From the NCBI GenBank assembly GCA_963575745.1, contig CAUYUJ010003618.1, positions 1 to 64,000 of the forward strand: a DNA stretch of 64,000 nt. The letters run 5' to 3'. The position numbers and the translations under genes were made by a program. The notes beneath the pieces are model-generated. The model saw only the letters and a program-made list of their open reading frames with translations, made no database searches and had not been told where the DNA came from. Of the stretch, positions 10,249-20,100 are shown in pieces (positions within the stretch are counted from its first letter, which is position 1; each line of letters starts with the position of its first letter). This DNA is from Prorocentrum cordatum. Its lineage: Eukaryota > Sar > Dinophyceae > Prorocentrales > Prorocentraceae.

Positions 10249-12549
10249 TCACTCACTCACGGTCGGGCCGCCACGGCGCACCATGCGGCGGCGCACCCTG
10301 CGGTCCTCCAGGGCGTCGCCTGCAGCGCCGGCAGCGGCGGCGAGCTCCTCCTCGGTGACCCCGAAACCACCGAGGCGCCCAGCTCTCGCTGCGGCTGGGC
10401 GCCGCAAGGGCCGGCTGGCAGCGGCCGCAGCGACGGTCGCATCCGCTGGGGCCTCTCCTGGGCCCGCTGCCACTTGCGGCTCCGCAGCTGCCGCTGGGGC
10501 GTTGCCTGCACTGCTCGCAGCGGTCGAGGAGTCTACAGCTGGCTCCGCTGCAGTGCCAAGCCACTCCAGGTACCGCTCCTGCGCGTGCTCAGGCGCTGGA
10601 CCCTGCGAGCGCAGCGCAGGGGTGCCCTCTCCTTTCGCTCTGCGCCTGGCAGCTCGTGACCCCTCCTGCCTCCTGCCTCCTGGATGGAGCCCTCGTAGCC
10701 ACAGGCTGCGCTGGTTCCTGCCGCCCTCGTCGATCCTGTCGCCTGGGCACCGCTCCTTGTCGCGAGGCCTAACCCCTGAGCGGCCGCCCAGCGTCATGTA
10801 GGCGCCGCGCTTGGAGCATGCCACGAGCTCCTGGGTGCCCTCACCTTCTCCAGCGCAGGCATAGGACAGGGCATGTCCCAGGATGCTGAAGGCCACTGCA
10901 CTGGCCGAAAGGGCTGCCGAGCTGCTGCCTGTCGAGCGGGCGCTCTCCAGGCGTCGCCGCTTGGCCATCGGCCCCTCGCCCGTGGCGTTCTCCGCTGCCT
11001 GAGACACCTCGGCGCCAGCGAAACGCGCCTGGCGCCGCGCAGCAGCAGGAGGGGGCCCTTCGCGGCCCCTGGCCTCGATGCCTTGCCCGACGATGGCGGC
11101 CCACCAGATCCAGCGCCCGAGCTCCTGCGCGATCTCCGCCAGCGCCTGGTGCACGCCAACCGTCAGCCTGTCCACTGCATGCGTCTGGGCGCCCATCTCG
11201 GCGAGGCGGTCGGCGTGCTCGTTGCCGCGCCTCTGGGCCTCCGTCAGGAGCCCGTCGAGCACTGCCTGCCTCGAACAGGGGGCTGGCACCTTCTTCACCT
11301 CGAAAGCGCCTGGCTCGAAGGCTGCCAGAATCCTGCCCCATAGGCGGGCGTTCGCCCTGCTGGGCGCGGTGGCGTACACGCGCCCTCTCCGCAGGCAGGG
11401 CACTGCGGAGCTGAAGCCGATGTTGACTTTCTGCACTGCTGGCCTCGCAAGGGTGGCGAGCATCCAGGCAGCCAAGTCCTCGCCGTCCTTGGCCGTCTGC
11501 TGCGGGCAGCGGTCGCGCCAGACGGTGCCGTAGACCCCTGCCACCAGGTCGCCGTCGTCGTCGCACTGCGCAATGGCCCAGGCCTCACAGCGCAAGGCGC
11601 TGTACTGCGGCTCGCGCGCCGAGCCATCGAGGTACAGCTTGCCGTTGAGCTTATCATCGGCTGGCCTGCAGACACATTGCACCCACATGGCGTCGGTGCG
11701 GCGACCCTGCGGTGGCTCTGGTGGGGGCAGCCAGCAGCGGCCGAAGTTGTCGCCTGCGCGCTCGCCTAGGGCCCGCGCTCGTTCTGCGCGCTGCTTCAGC
11801 CGTGCCGACACTCCGTCGCGCTGCTGGGCCTCGAGCACGGGGCAGCCGAACAGGCGGTGCCACAAGGTGCCTCTCTCTGCTCCGCAGCAGCAGCAGCGCG
11901 CATGCCCCTGTTCACCTGCATCGAGGAGCCTGGCCTGCGTCCAGTGCGCGTTGGAGATGCAGGCCCCGAGCACGTTCTGCCCCCTCACTCTGGGCCCGCC
12001 GTCTGGCCCGAGCAGGCGCCCGATGGCGCCCCAGTGCGGTGGCCGTTGCAGGCGGGCGTCGTGTCTGAGCTTCCGCGTCTCGCGACGAACGGACGCGCGC
12101 CGAGCGCCAAGGCCAGCCTCCAAGCCCAGCTCACGAGATCCGAGGTGCATGAGGTCGAGCTCATCGCCAAGGTCCGTGACCATGCACCGCTCGGGCTTGA
12201 AGTGCCAGTCGATCCGCGCACGGGTCAGCACCACCGCGTCGAAGGGGGAGGCGCAGTGCTTCCATGGCGTGTCAGCTCTTGCGCGCCTGGTCGCCGCCGC
12301 CTCCAGCCCCCGCTCCATCATCCTGGGCGGCAGCTCGCCTGCCTGCAGCAGGCCCGCCATCATCTGGACTGCGTGGCCTGCCGTGAGGGCTGCAGGATCC
12401 AGGTTGCGCCCCCCCCTGAGCTCGGCACAGCGCCTGCGCAGCCCTCGCTCCGCACCCATGGGGGGCGCTCCTGCGCTGCGGCAAGCCGCAAACCTCCATC
12501 TGTGTAGCTCGCCGTCCGCGTTGCCCGTGACCGTGCGACCGCACGCCAT
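10249..12549 (-). pseudogene. LINE ORF2 C-terminal part: Cys/His knuckle and RNase H, catalytic residues lost
   Basis: Uninterrupted frame of 766 codons. A Cys/His knuckle (ARCCCCGAERGTLWHRLFGCP) is at residues 217-237. The RNase H-like domain is at about 303-455: Asp308 in KLYLDGS, Glu357 in DGEDLAAWMLA, and terminal GNEHADRLAE with Asp447. The third acidic position reads NIGFSSAV (about 376-383) and the usual 'KVxAH' block reads KVPAPCS (about 420-426), so one Asp and the His appear to be replaced by Gly and Pro. The tail, residues 460-766, is Ala/Arg/Gly-rich with no recognised domain. The frame also runs upstream of the first Met through a CxxC (TACMACGR). It follows the RT part in a different frame. 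Confidence 0.8.
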
Positions 12550-12678
12550 GCAGGCCGTGGGCCCATCCTTGTGGATCGGGTCCAGCCTGCGCGCTCGGCG
12601 AAGCGCTCCTGCAACTCGGACTCGGCCCGCATGTACTCCTCTCCTCGTGTTGGCGGCGTCCGTGCCGAGGTTCCTGGC

Positions 12679-13160
12679 CTACAAGGTCTTGCGGAAGGTC
12701 CAGCCTTGCAGCTTCCAGCACACCCCGAGCTGGCGTCCTAGGCTGGGGCTCGAAGCGAGGAGGCGGCGAGCCACTTCCAGCCCAGCGCTGCCGAGCCGCG
12801 CGGCCACCAGCTGCTCCGTGCCCACGGCCTGCAGCGCGATGTCGCCGACGACGTTGCGAGCGACAGCCAGCGGCCTGCTGCCCGCTGAGGCGGCGCGGAG
12901 GGCTGCCAGCACAGGCAGCTTGGCCAGTGGTGGCACGCGCACACCCCGCCAAAACTGCCCCCTTGGTGCTGAACGACTCGGTGGCCAGGCCCACGACGGA
13001 CATGAACTGCGGTCTCTGGTAGAGCACCGCGTCGCCGAAGGCGGCGAAGATGTCGAGGTTGAAGCCTTCGGGTCCCAGGGCGCCCTGGAGGTGCAGCGAG
13101 CCCGCCCGCAGCTGCAAACCTGACGCAGTGGACACTGTGACTCCAGTCAAGCAATGCCTC
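12679..13160 (-). pseudogene. LINE reverse transcriptase core with VVGDI in place of VVDDI
   Basis: Two frames together give the RT core. GAVLAGCARATTGQ (about 12950-13000), similar to the 'G.lAG...AT...' block preceding the catalytic box, is followed after a frameshift by ARNVVGDIALQAVGTEQLVA (12838-12852 covers VVGDI). In related elements the box is (V/Y)VDDI; here the first Asp is Gly. 'LASSPSLGRQLG' follows. Frame continuity with the RNase H part is also broken. Confidence 0.7.
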
Positions 13161-13454
13161 AAGGCTGCGACGACGCCTGAGTTCGCCAGCGGGCCCTCCT
13201 TGTCCGCGGGCGCCGACGCGTGGGGGAACGTCGTATACCCCATGCGCCGCGCTGCTCCTCTGGCCTCCTCCAGGCGGTGCAGAGCCAGGCGGGGCTCCTC
13301 CAGCCCGCAGCGGACATCCTGAGCTGCCGTCGCAGCTTGGCCTGGCGCTGGTGGGGCCTGCGCGCCCCCGAGGTCGAGGGGCCGCTTGCCGCCGATGCGG
13401 GCCGCTTTGGCGCCGCCGCCCTCCTGCTGCCTAGGCTTAGCGCCACTGGCGTGG

Positions 13455-14640
13455 CTACGCGCACGACTGCCGTGGCCTCTCGCCTCCGCCGCGACTCCCA
13501 GCGGCGCGGCCAGCAGGGCGAGCAGCAAGAGGGGCCAGGTCCTCAGCCTCGGCCGCCAGCTCCAGCTTGCACGCCTGGGCGACCTTCGGCCACTCGCCGC
13601 GTGCGTCGCCGCGGCGTTCGGCCCGGCCGCGCTCCGCGGCGCACTGCGCCTGCCAAGGCCTGCAGCCTCCTGCGTGGTCGCCGTTCTCGCTGCTGATCCC
13701 GCCCATGCGGCGCGACTCCGCCCAGGGTGCTCTCCTCGGGACCGCAGGGGCTTCGGCGAGCTGCGCGCGCACCGCCTCCACCTGGGAGCGAATGGCCGCC
13801 CGCGCCACCTCGAAGTTGCTGGAGCCCCACGCCTCGGGCAGCTTGTCCAGCTGCATGAGGAGCCCTGGGACCTGGCTGGCTCCTGCCCACTCGGCCGCGC
13901 GCTGCCGCAGCTGCGCAGCGGCCTCCGCTCGGGCTTCCTCCTTGAGGACGTGGGGCGCACGGCTGGCCTCCTCCACCTCCGCGTCGAGCTGCGCCAGCTC
14001 CTCCTGGGCCTTCTGCAGCTGGGCCTCGGCAAGGCCACGCGCCGCTTGCTTCTGCTCCAGACTCTGGCGCGCTGCTCGGAGGCGCTTCTCCGCCTTGCTG
14101 ATGGCGTTCGCCTCCTTGTGGAGCATCGTCGACAGCGGCATGGGGGACGCCTTCTGCTCCGCTGCAGCCCGCTGGGCCTCGGCCAGCTCGGCGCGCAAGG
14201 CCTCCAGCTGGCTGGCGACGACGTCGGCGAAGCAGCAATCGACCCCGTCGGGCGGCTCTGCCTGCAGCGCCTCCAGCTGCTCGACCGCCACTTGCAGCCT
14301 CTCGATCGCCGCGGCGCCGCTGCCGCTGGGCGCCCCACTGTCGCCCGACGCCGAGGCCTGCGACTTCGAGGTGGCCGCGCTCGTTGCAGCGCTGCGGGCC
14401 TGCCGCTGGGAACGGCGCCCGCGCGGCTGATCCGCCCAGCCGTCCTTCTCCGCCTGGGGCTTGGCCTTGGCTGCTGCTGCTGCTTCCAGCGCCCATGGCG
14501 GGGCGGCGCGCCCACGGCCAAGGCGCGTGGTGCGCCAGTCCCAGTTCCACCCACCGCAGCTGCACATCCAGCACGTCCTGCTGCGCCTGCTGCCGCTGCC
14601 GCCACCCCGCGAGGAGCGCGCCGTGGCCCCTGCCGCGCTG
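13455..14640 (-). pseudogene. LINE ORF1-like protein: zinc-finger relic and long coiled coil
   Basis: This frame reads WMCSCGGWNWDWRTTRLGRG near its start, like a RanBP2-type zinc ribbon whose second cysteine pair has gone. A basic stretch (PRGRRSQRQAR) and about 200 residues of clear heptad repeat follow (for example EALRAELAEAQRAAAEQ and AEKRLRAARQSLEQKQAARG), consistent with a trimer-forming or RNA-binding ORF1 protein. The first Met after the leader relic lies in another frame, so the N-terminus is disrupted. A competing longer open frame over 12272-14893 is low-complexity and I treat it as a shadow. Confidence 0.65.
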
Positions 14641-14767
14641 GCTGACAGGCCGCGCCTCCGCGCCGCGAAAACAGGGAGCACAACGAGGAAGTGCACTGGC
14701 CCAAAGCGAGGAGACCCTCGCGCTCGGAACGCCGCGGACGACTTGCGGTCGTCGGGCGCTCCATGGC

Positions 14768-14789
14768 CTCGAGCCAAAGTGGCTCCGGG
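14768..14789 (-). other. Degenerate spliced-leader relic
   Basis: Minus strand reads CCCGGAGCC...TTTGGCTCGAG. It differs from the dinoflagellate leader (CCGTAGCC...TTTGGCTCAAG) at three of the 21 fixed positions. It ends directly against the 15-bp target-site duplication at 14790-14804. Confidence 0.85.
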
Positions 14790-14804
14790 GCGCTCCTTAG
14801 TGTA
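14790..14804. repeat. Target-site duplication, right copy (15 bp)
   Basis: GCGCTCCTTAGTGTA, identical to 10063-10077. Confidence 0.9.
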
Positions 14805-15065
14805 CCGCCATGCTCTAATGTGTTCTGCCGTGTTCCTATGTACTCTGTGGGTTCTGCCGTGCCCCTCGTGATCCCGCGTTTTCTGCAGTGCACCTATGTG
14901 TTCTGCAGTGCTCCTACGTGTTCTGCCGTCGGTTACGTCGTGCACCTCTGTGTTCTGCCGTGTTCCTATGTGCACTGCCGTGCTCCTCAGTGTACTGCCG
15001 CGCTCCTGCGTGTTCTGCCGTGCTATGTGTTTCGCGTGTTATGCCGTGCTCCTGTGTGTTCTGCC

Positions 15066-15078
15066 ATGCGCCTGCGTG
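15066..15078. repeat. Target-site duplication, left copy (13 bp)
   Basis: ATGCGCCTGCGTG, identical to 16663-16675, bracketing the insertion 15079-16662. Confidence 0.9.
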
Positions 15079-16662
15079 TTAAAGTTAAAGTTAAAGGCGG
15101 GGCCTTCAAGGCGTAGGGGAGGAAAGGAAAAGGAACCGAGGGGCCTCCAGGGGCACCGAGCGCCACCCGAGACACGCCCTCCCGAGACGGGCCGCCTAGG
15201 GCCGCCACTCCCCGCGGGGGCCGCGCTGGGCCTCCACCGCGGCCGCGCCACACGGCGAGAATAGATCTACATACAGAATGCAACTGCCCGCCTCACGCAC
15301 TACTCTTGGGCCGCGTCGTGCAACGCGCACGGGCCAAGAGACCATCGAGGAGCCGCGCACGCTCCTCGGCATCTGGACAACCTGCACTGCCGAGGCGGAC
15401 GCCGAGGGCGCGGGCCTCGGCCCAGTCCAGGAGCGACTCAACTCCCGACTTCGGCCCCTGGGCCGCACGCGCCACCGCCGCCACCGAGAAGTCGTCCAGG
15501 AATGACACGAACCCGCACTCCGAGCCCGCGTGGCCATCGCCCGCCGTGCAGCCGACGGAGTCCGCGACCAGGGGCTCCATGCCGAAAGCGTGCTCGATGG
15601 CCGAGCCTCCCACGGGCCCCTCCACGATGTCGTCGCTGCCGACGCAGCAACCGCCCAGGTGCGGCACGACGTCGTCGGCATACTCGACTGGCCCACGCGT
15701 AGACGGCCTCGAAGAGCCAGCATCGCTGGCATCAGCACTGCCGTCCACGCTGGCACGACCGCTAGCACCACGCTCTGCACTAGCATGTCCCAAGACGGGA
15801 GGCAGCGGCGCACAACCTACCCTGTCCGCAGGAGCCAGGGGCCCGCAGCCCAACGCCTCGACCACCGACTCGGCGGTCGCCACGCAGCTCCGCAGGCTGA
15901 GGGGGACGTACGGCACGGCCCCGCCCCGCAGCGGCGTGCGCCGCGACCGGCACGGCAGGGCGCCTGACCGCCGGCGCGCCCGTGGCCCCGCGGGATGGCA
16001 GGGCTCCGCGGCGGGCTCGGCGACGCAGACCTCGACAGCGACGTCGCTCTCCCACACCGCGTCCACGCTCTCCAGCTCGTCCTGCCCCGTCTTGCCCCCG
16101 AACTCCGCCGCCAGGCTCCGCTCAGAGGCAGAAAGGCCCGAGCCGCCGTCGCCCTCGCCGTCGCCAGTGCTCGGCGCGGGCGAAATCTGCACAGCCCCTG
16201 CAGCCAACTGCGCCTCGAGGTCGATCGCCAGGATCGCACCCGGAGGAAACAGCTGCGTCGCCTCGGGCACGGGCCGCAGCCGCGCCTGCCCAGGCGGCGG
16301 GGCGTGCCGCGCCCAGTTCCCCAAGGCGAGGTCCTCCAGCGCCTCCTGGAGGCTCTTTGACCCCGAGGACCCGCGCGGCCGCGATCGTCTCCCCGAACTT
16401 GGGAGCGTGGGCGCCCACGCGGTCGGCGAGCTGCCAGTGAGCCTCCAGGGAACGGCGGAGGGCAGCCGCACGCCACGCCAGCGCCGCCGCCCGCGACTCC
16501 CCGATGGCACGCCGATGCACCCGCCGCAGCCGCCGCGCAAGCGTGCGGGCGGAGGCTGCCGCCCAGGCTGCCCCGCATCCAGAATGCCCCATGGCCGCTA
16601 GCGAGCGCGCGCGCCCGAGGGCCTGCCGCCAGCCAGGCTCGCTTGAGCCAAAATGGCTACGG
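15079..16662 (-). mobile_element. Spliced-leader-headed retro-insertion without RT
   Basis: Minus-strand unit of 1584 bp between exact 13-bp duplications. It begins with a perfect dinoflagellate spliced leader (16642-16662, plus the variable first base at 16663 shared with the duplication) and ends with GCCTTGAAGGCCCCGCC and three TTTAAC-type units, the same 3' end as the LINE at 10078-14789. Between them is one protein-coding sequence with a single frameshift and no RT or RNase H. It is either a deletion derivative or second gene of the LINE family, or a cellular mRNA with a compatible 3' end mobilised in trans. The exact leader suggests a recent insertion. Confidence 0.85.
15293..16592 (-). 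pseudogene. Unrecognised protein carried by the spliced-leader insertion
   Basis: The first ATG (16592-16590) lies about 49 nt after the leader, as in an ordinary trans-spliced mRNA. The first ~75 codons (MGHSGCGAAWAAASARTLAR...) are basic and helical, ending near FGETIAAARVLG. One frameshift near 16365 is needed to continue into SLQEALEDLALGNWARH and about 360 further residues, ending LLDGLLARARCTTRPKSSA and TGA at 15293. The C-terminal part has Asp/Ser/Gly-rich acidic stretches and a possible folded end (FVSFLDDFSVAAVARAAQG). I do not recognise a family. No RT, endonuclease or RNase H motif is present. Confidence 0.55.
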
Positions 16663-16663
16663 A
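16642..16663 (-). other. Exact dinoflagellate spliced leader (DinoSL) relic
   Basis: Minus strand reads T, then CCGTAGCCATTTT, then GGCTCAAG: all 22 positions of the trans-spliced leader found on dinoflagellate mRNAs. No donor (GT) or Sm-type sequence follows, so this is a copied mRNA 5' end, not an SL RNA gene. Confidence 0.97.
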
Positions 16664-16745
16664 TGCGCCTGCGTGCTCTGCCGTGCTCCTGTGTGTTCTG
16701 CCGTGCTCCTTCGTATTCTGTGTGTTCTGCCGTGCTCCTCGGCCA
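16663..16745. repeat. 'TGTTCTGCCGTGCTCC' minisatellite, right block
   Basis: Starts with the 13-bp duplication ATGCGCCTGCGTG (16663-16675) and continues as CTGCCGTGCTCCTGTGTGTT-type units. It is the 5' flank of the spliced-leader insertion. Confidence 0.9.
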
Positions 16746-17095
16746 GGAACACCCGAAGACTGCCAAGGAGGCCGCCAAGAAGTCCCCGAGGCCCAAGGTG
16801 GGCCCCAAGAGGCCTCTAAGAGGCTCTCAAGAATTCCCGATGAGACCCCAAGAGTGGCCCAATAGGCTCCCAAGAAGCCACCTCCTCGTTTTTCCTCCAT
16901 CTCCTCCTCTTCATGTTCCCCCACGTTTTCCTCGAAGGGCTTCCACAGCGGCAAGGGCAGCACATCGTCCGATTGCTTGGCCGATCTCTGGCCGCAGAGT
17001 TCGGCCACACAGGCGCTTCCAAAAAGGCAGGGGGCGGCGACGATTCGCCGCATGCGTCTTCGACCAAGAGGGCCACGCCACTAAAGGAGCCCCAG
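16746..17095 (-). repeat. 'CCAAGAGGCC' array plus repeat D, third copy
   Basis: Same organisation as 6180-7035. The segment with GGGCTTCCACAGCGGCAAGG and GGCCACACAGGCGCTTCC is followed by CGCCGCATGCGTCTTCG. Confidence 0.65.
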
Positions 17096-19040
17096 AAGAC
17101 CCGAAGACAACCGAAAATGCCCCCAGAGCTCATCCCGGACAAACGGACCGGCGGCATGCAACACGAGGTGCCGGGGGGGGGGGGCACTGCAGCAGGGGGG
17201 CGACGAGGCGCCGCGCCGAGGACAGGTGGGGCAAAACGCTGCTGCAACCGGTCGTGATGTGCTGAACCGCCCAAGACGCGCCCCAAGACGCCCCGATGTG
17301 TGTCCCGCCCAGAGATTAGGGAAGCAAGCTCTATGCACCGACGATTTCTTCCAGCCCTGCACTGACACTTGCACGCGAAAGCGGATCCTGGTGTATACGG
17401 GATCCTGGTGTATTGCGTTGCTTCCCTAGGAAGCGGGGAAACAATATACACCACACCACCCAAACGTCGCCCCAACCCTCAAGAAGTCCTGGGATTGAAC
17501 AACAAGCTGGCACTGGTAATGTATACGTTCCAATTTCCGAAGAGAGGCTCCACCTTCTCAGGAATCCGTGCAAAATAGCAGCACAACCACCGAAAGCAGA
17601 GCCAGCCGTAGAGGCCAACAGCAGCCGCAGCACAGCAGCAGCAGGCAGCAGCAGGCAGCAGCAGAGCCAATCGGCCGCAACAACAAGCAGCAACAAGTTG
17701 CAGCGACGACAACCAACAAACGACAACGAGCACTGGCAGCAGAGACGACCTGGAACGCGGGAGGGCGGGGGAAAGACTGAGGGAGCAAAAGACAATGGCG
17801 GAGGTGGGAAGGAGGGAAAGAACTGGTAGAGGTTTGGATGGGAGGGAAGGGGAGCATGAGGATGAAGGGGTAGGGAGAAGAGCAACGAGGCCTATGAGGA
17901 AGACGCGTCACACTAAAACACCAACCACCAACTGTAATAATGAAAGATATCGGCGGATACGGGATACGCAAATCCATTGACAAGACCTGGTAGGACAGTG
18001 AGCGCCTCCAAGAAGCACTGGGCACGAGGATCTATCAAATCTACATGGCCACAGCCAAAACGCCTCTCCCATCCGATTATCTCCGTCCAGGCACGTTCGG
18101 TTGGAACAAGCCCATCAACGAAGATGATATGTCCAACAAGGACACAACAAGAACACATCGTATGCAAAACATTATGCTTTCTGCAAACAACGAGAAAGTC
18201 CTTCACAGTAGCCATGGCCGGGAAGTAGAACGACTGGAAGCATCATTTTAGAAGCACCGAGATCTGCGATATCTGCAAGAGCCGCCCGACTGACACACTG
18301 AAGAAGGATCTGCACGTGTCCACGCTCGGACGATTAACACTGTCAATGTTCTGCTGCTCTGATATGCGATGTGCGTCGCCTCACTGTGCGCCCGCTGCCT
18401 ACACAAATGTTACAAGCGCATTGCGGAGGGTGGCATCTCTGACGCGCGAGTAGCACCAATCAAACTCTCGATCGCGTCCCCGCGGTATAGAATTGCGAGG
18501 CGGATGCTATACTTACATGCAGTCAAGAGCTAATTGATCTTGCGGACTGGGCTGCGCTGGCAATTCCCAAAGCAACTCGAACATGTTGTATGACCAGCGC
18601 AAACGATCCCGCGCACATCACGCTTACAGTATTCACATGTGTGTCCAATCTTGTCGCGCTCTGACCATTCGCCATTTTTTTGGGAAGCGTCCAAAACATT
18701 CTGGCGACGCGCACAGAAAGGGGTGGCGACCGGGTTTTCTGAGAAGGCGGGGGGTTCTTAGAGGGCAAACGTCTTCTTAGAAGGGCTTGGGCCTCTTGCA
18801 ATAAGCTTACTAGAAATTCGAAGCAGGGAGAGCTTCTGCCGTCTTTTTCGTGCCACCCCCTCCCTCACCCTCCTTCCGATTCCCCTCCCTCGCCACCTTC
18901 GAAAGAAGAGGCGAGCGGAACGGTGAAGGACCCAGGAATTGTGGAACGGACTACCTGTCGAGTATGTTTTCATTATAGACGCAAGCAACTATCGACAAAT
19001 TGGATGCTTCAAGATTTCCAGCCACGGGGCTGGCGAACCG
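17096..19040. other. Unclassified stretch with CAGCAG-rich segment
   Basis: CAG/GCAGCA-rich DNA lies at about 17610-17720. A short direct repeat GATCCTGGTGTAT occurs at about 17385-17412. No gene is recognised. Open frames near 18000-18560 have ordinary composition but no motif. Confidence 0.4.
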
Positions 19041-19049
19041 CACGACCCT

Positions 19050-19450
19050 GTCGAAGAATGGCCCCGGTCAACCCGCAAGTCAACAGCCACCAAACTCTGG
19101 CCAATTCTGCCCGAGCCTCCCAGCCAACCCCTCAGGCCAACCTGGTTAGGATAGTTAATACGTTCCAGGAGATGTAGCAGATTGGTCTCCAAGTCCCACT
19201 CAGCAAGAGGCATGGTGGGGGTGCCATGGTGGGAGCTGTTGGGGTACCTGGTCCTCGAATCCGCAGATTTACCGCAACCAACCTCTGGCCAACTCTGACC
19301 GACCCTCTGGGCCAACCCCTCAGGCCAATATTGTTAAGGTAGTGAGCTCTTTGCATGAGGATATAACATATGGGTCCCCAAGTCACACCCAACAAGAGGC
19401 ACGGTGGGGGTGGCATGGTAGGTGAGATACGTTGGAGTCCCTGGCCCTAG
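19050..19450. repeat. ~188-bp tandem repeat, two units
   Basis: CAACCCCTCAGGCCAA recurs at 19125 and 19313, and AAGAGGCA(T/C)GGTGGGGGT at about 19206 and 19393, giving a unit near 188 bp. Confidence 0.75.
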
Positions 19451-19499
19451 AAGCCGCGATGAGATCCGAACGTCCACAACCAATGTGCCCTCCTCTGAC

Positions 19500-19760
19500 C
19501 TCTTGACATCGGCGGCCCCCTCCTCCTTCTCCGCCTCCTCTCCTCCTCCCTTCTCCGCCTCACCCTCCCAGCCTGGCACCTGTTCCCACCCTCCCCCCCG
19601 CACAAAAAGGGCCCCCCGACCTCTCCTGGAACTCTGACCCGACCATGGCTCCCAGGTGGATCTCAGCGCGGCGACCGTCCGCCCCCCCCCCCCCATCCCT
19701 CCTCCTCCTCCTCCTCCTCCTCCTCATCCCTCCTCCTCCTCCCCCCCCCCCCGCACTCCC
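19500..19760. repeat. C-rich/(TCC)n low-complexity DNA
   Basis: TCCTCC and long C runs at about 19520-19560 and 19680-19755. No gene is seen. Confidence 0.85.
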
Positions 19761-19992
19761 GCGAACGCCCTCGATGGCGCAGCAAGCCGTCGCCTCCCCG
19801 CGGGCACGGGGGACTCGAGGGATGCCCGCTGCGCTCCGCGATCGGCCCCGAACGCCAGGCGCCGTGGAAGCGAAGTCGCACCCGCACGAGCCACAGCTCC
19901 AAGAGGCCTGCGCGAGGACCTCTCGCAGCGGCGGCGGGCCTCTCTCTCCCCTGGCGCGGAGCGCGCCATGAGTAGGGGGAAAACAAACCTAC

Positions 19993-20100
19993 CTCGCTTT
20001 TGACCACCGTCGCTTCCAAGAGATACCAAACGATGCCAAATTGCAGCCTGTACTGGTCAGGCTGCTTGACGAGGAGGCGCATGGTATGGCTTGGTTTTGC
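19993..20100 (-). CDS. Possible isolated 36-codon exon
   Basis: Minus strand: a pyrimidine-rich acceptor CGCTTCCAG at 20109-20101, then exactly 36 codons (starting AKPSHTMRLLVKQPDQYRLQ, ending EATVVKSE), then the donor context GAG|GTAGGT at 19992. The peptide looks like globular protein, but no family is recognised and no partner exons were found. The flanking intron ends carry partly inverted copies of CTACC(T/C)CGCTTT. It could be chance. Confidence 0.3.

Larger units (their letters stand above)
10078..14789 (-). mobile_element. Full-length LINE insertion starting at a spliced-leader relic
   Basis: Minus-strand unit of 4712 bp between exact 15-bp duplications. Its 5' end is a 22-nt sequence matching the dinoflagellate spliced leader at 18 of the last 21 positions. 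An ORF1-like coiled-coil frame, a reverse transcriptase, a Cys/His knuckle and an RNase H follow. The 3' end is a segment ending GCCTTGAAGGCCCCGTC and a (TTTAAC)2-type tail. The 5' boundary coincides with base 1 of the leader, so what was inserted was a trans-spliced transcript copied to its very end. No endonuclease domain is found between the coiled coil and the RT, which points to an internal deletion or a lineage lacking it. Frameshifts and lost catalytic residues show it is dead. Confidence 0.85.
14790..15078. repeat. 'TGTTCTGCCGTGCTCC' minisatellite, middle block
   Basis: About 15 imperfect units between the two retroelement insertions. Its right end, 15066-15078 (ATGCGCCTGCGTG), is the left target-site duplication of the second insertion. 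Confidence 0.9.

Noticed and set aside
12272-14893. 873-codon minus-strand frame
   Set aside because: Mostly Ala/Arg/Gly/Pro shadow translation of GC-rich DNA. The coiled-coil ORF1 and RNase H lie in other frames; only the short part around 12950-13160 is used, as RT.
18045-18251. Small plus-strand ORF of ordinary composition
   Set aside because: No motif, no splice or start context that decides for it, and a competing minus-strand frame is equally plausible.
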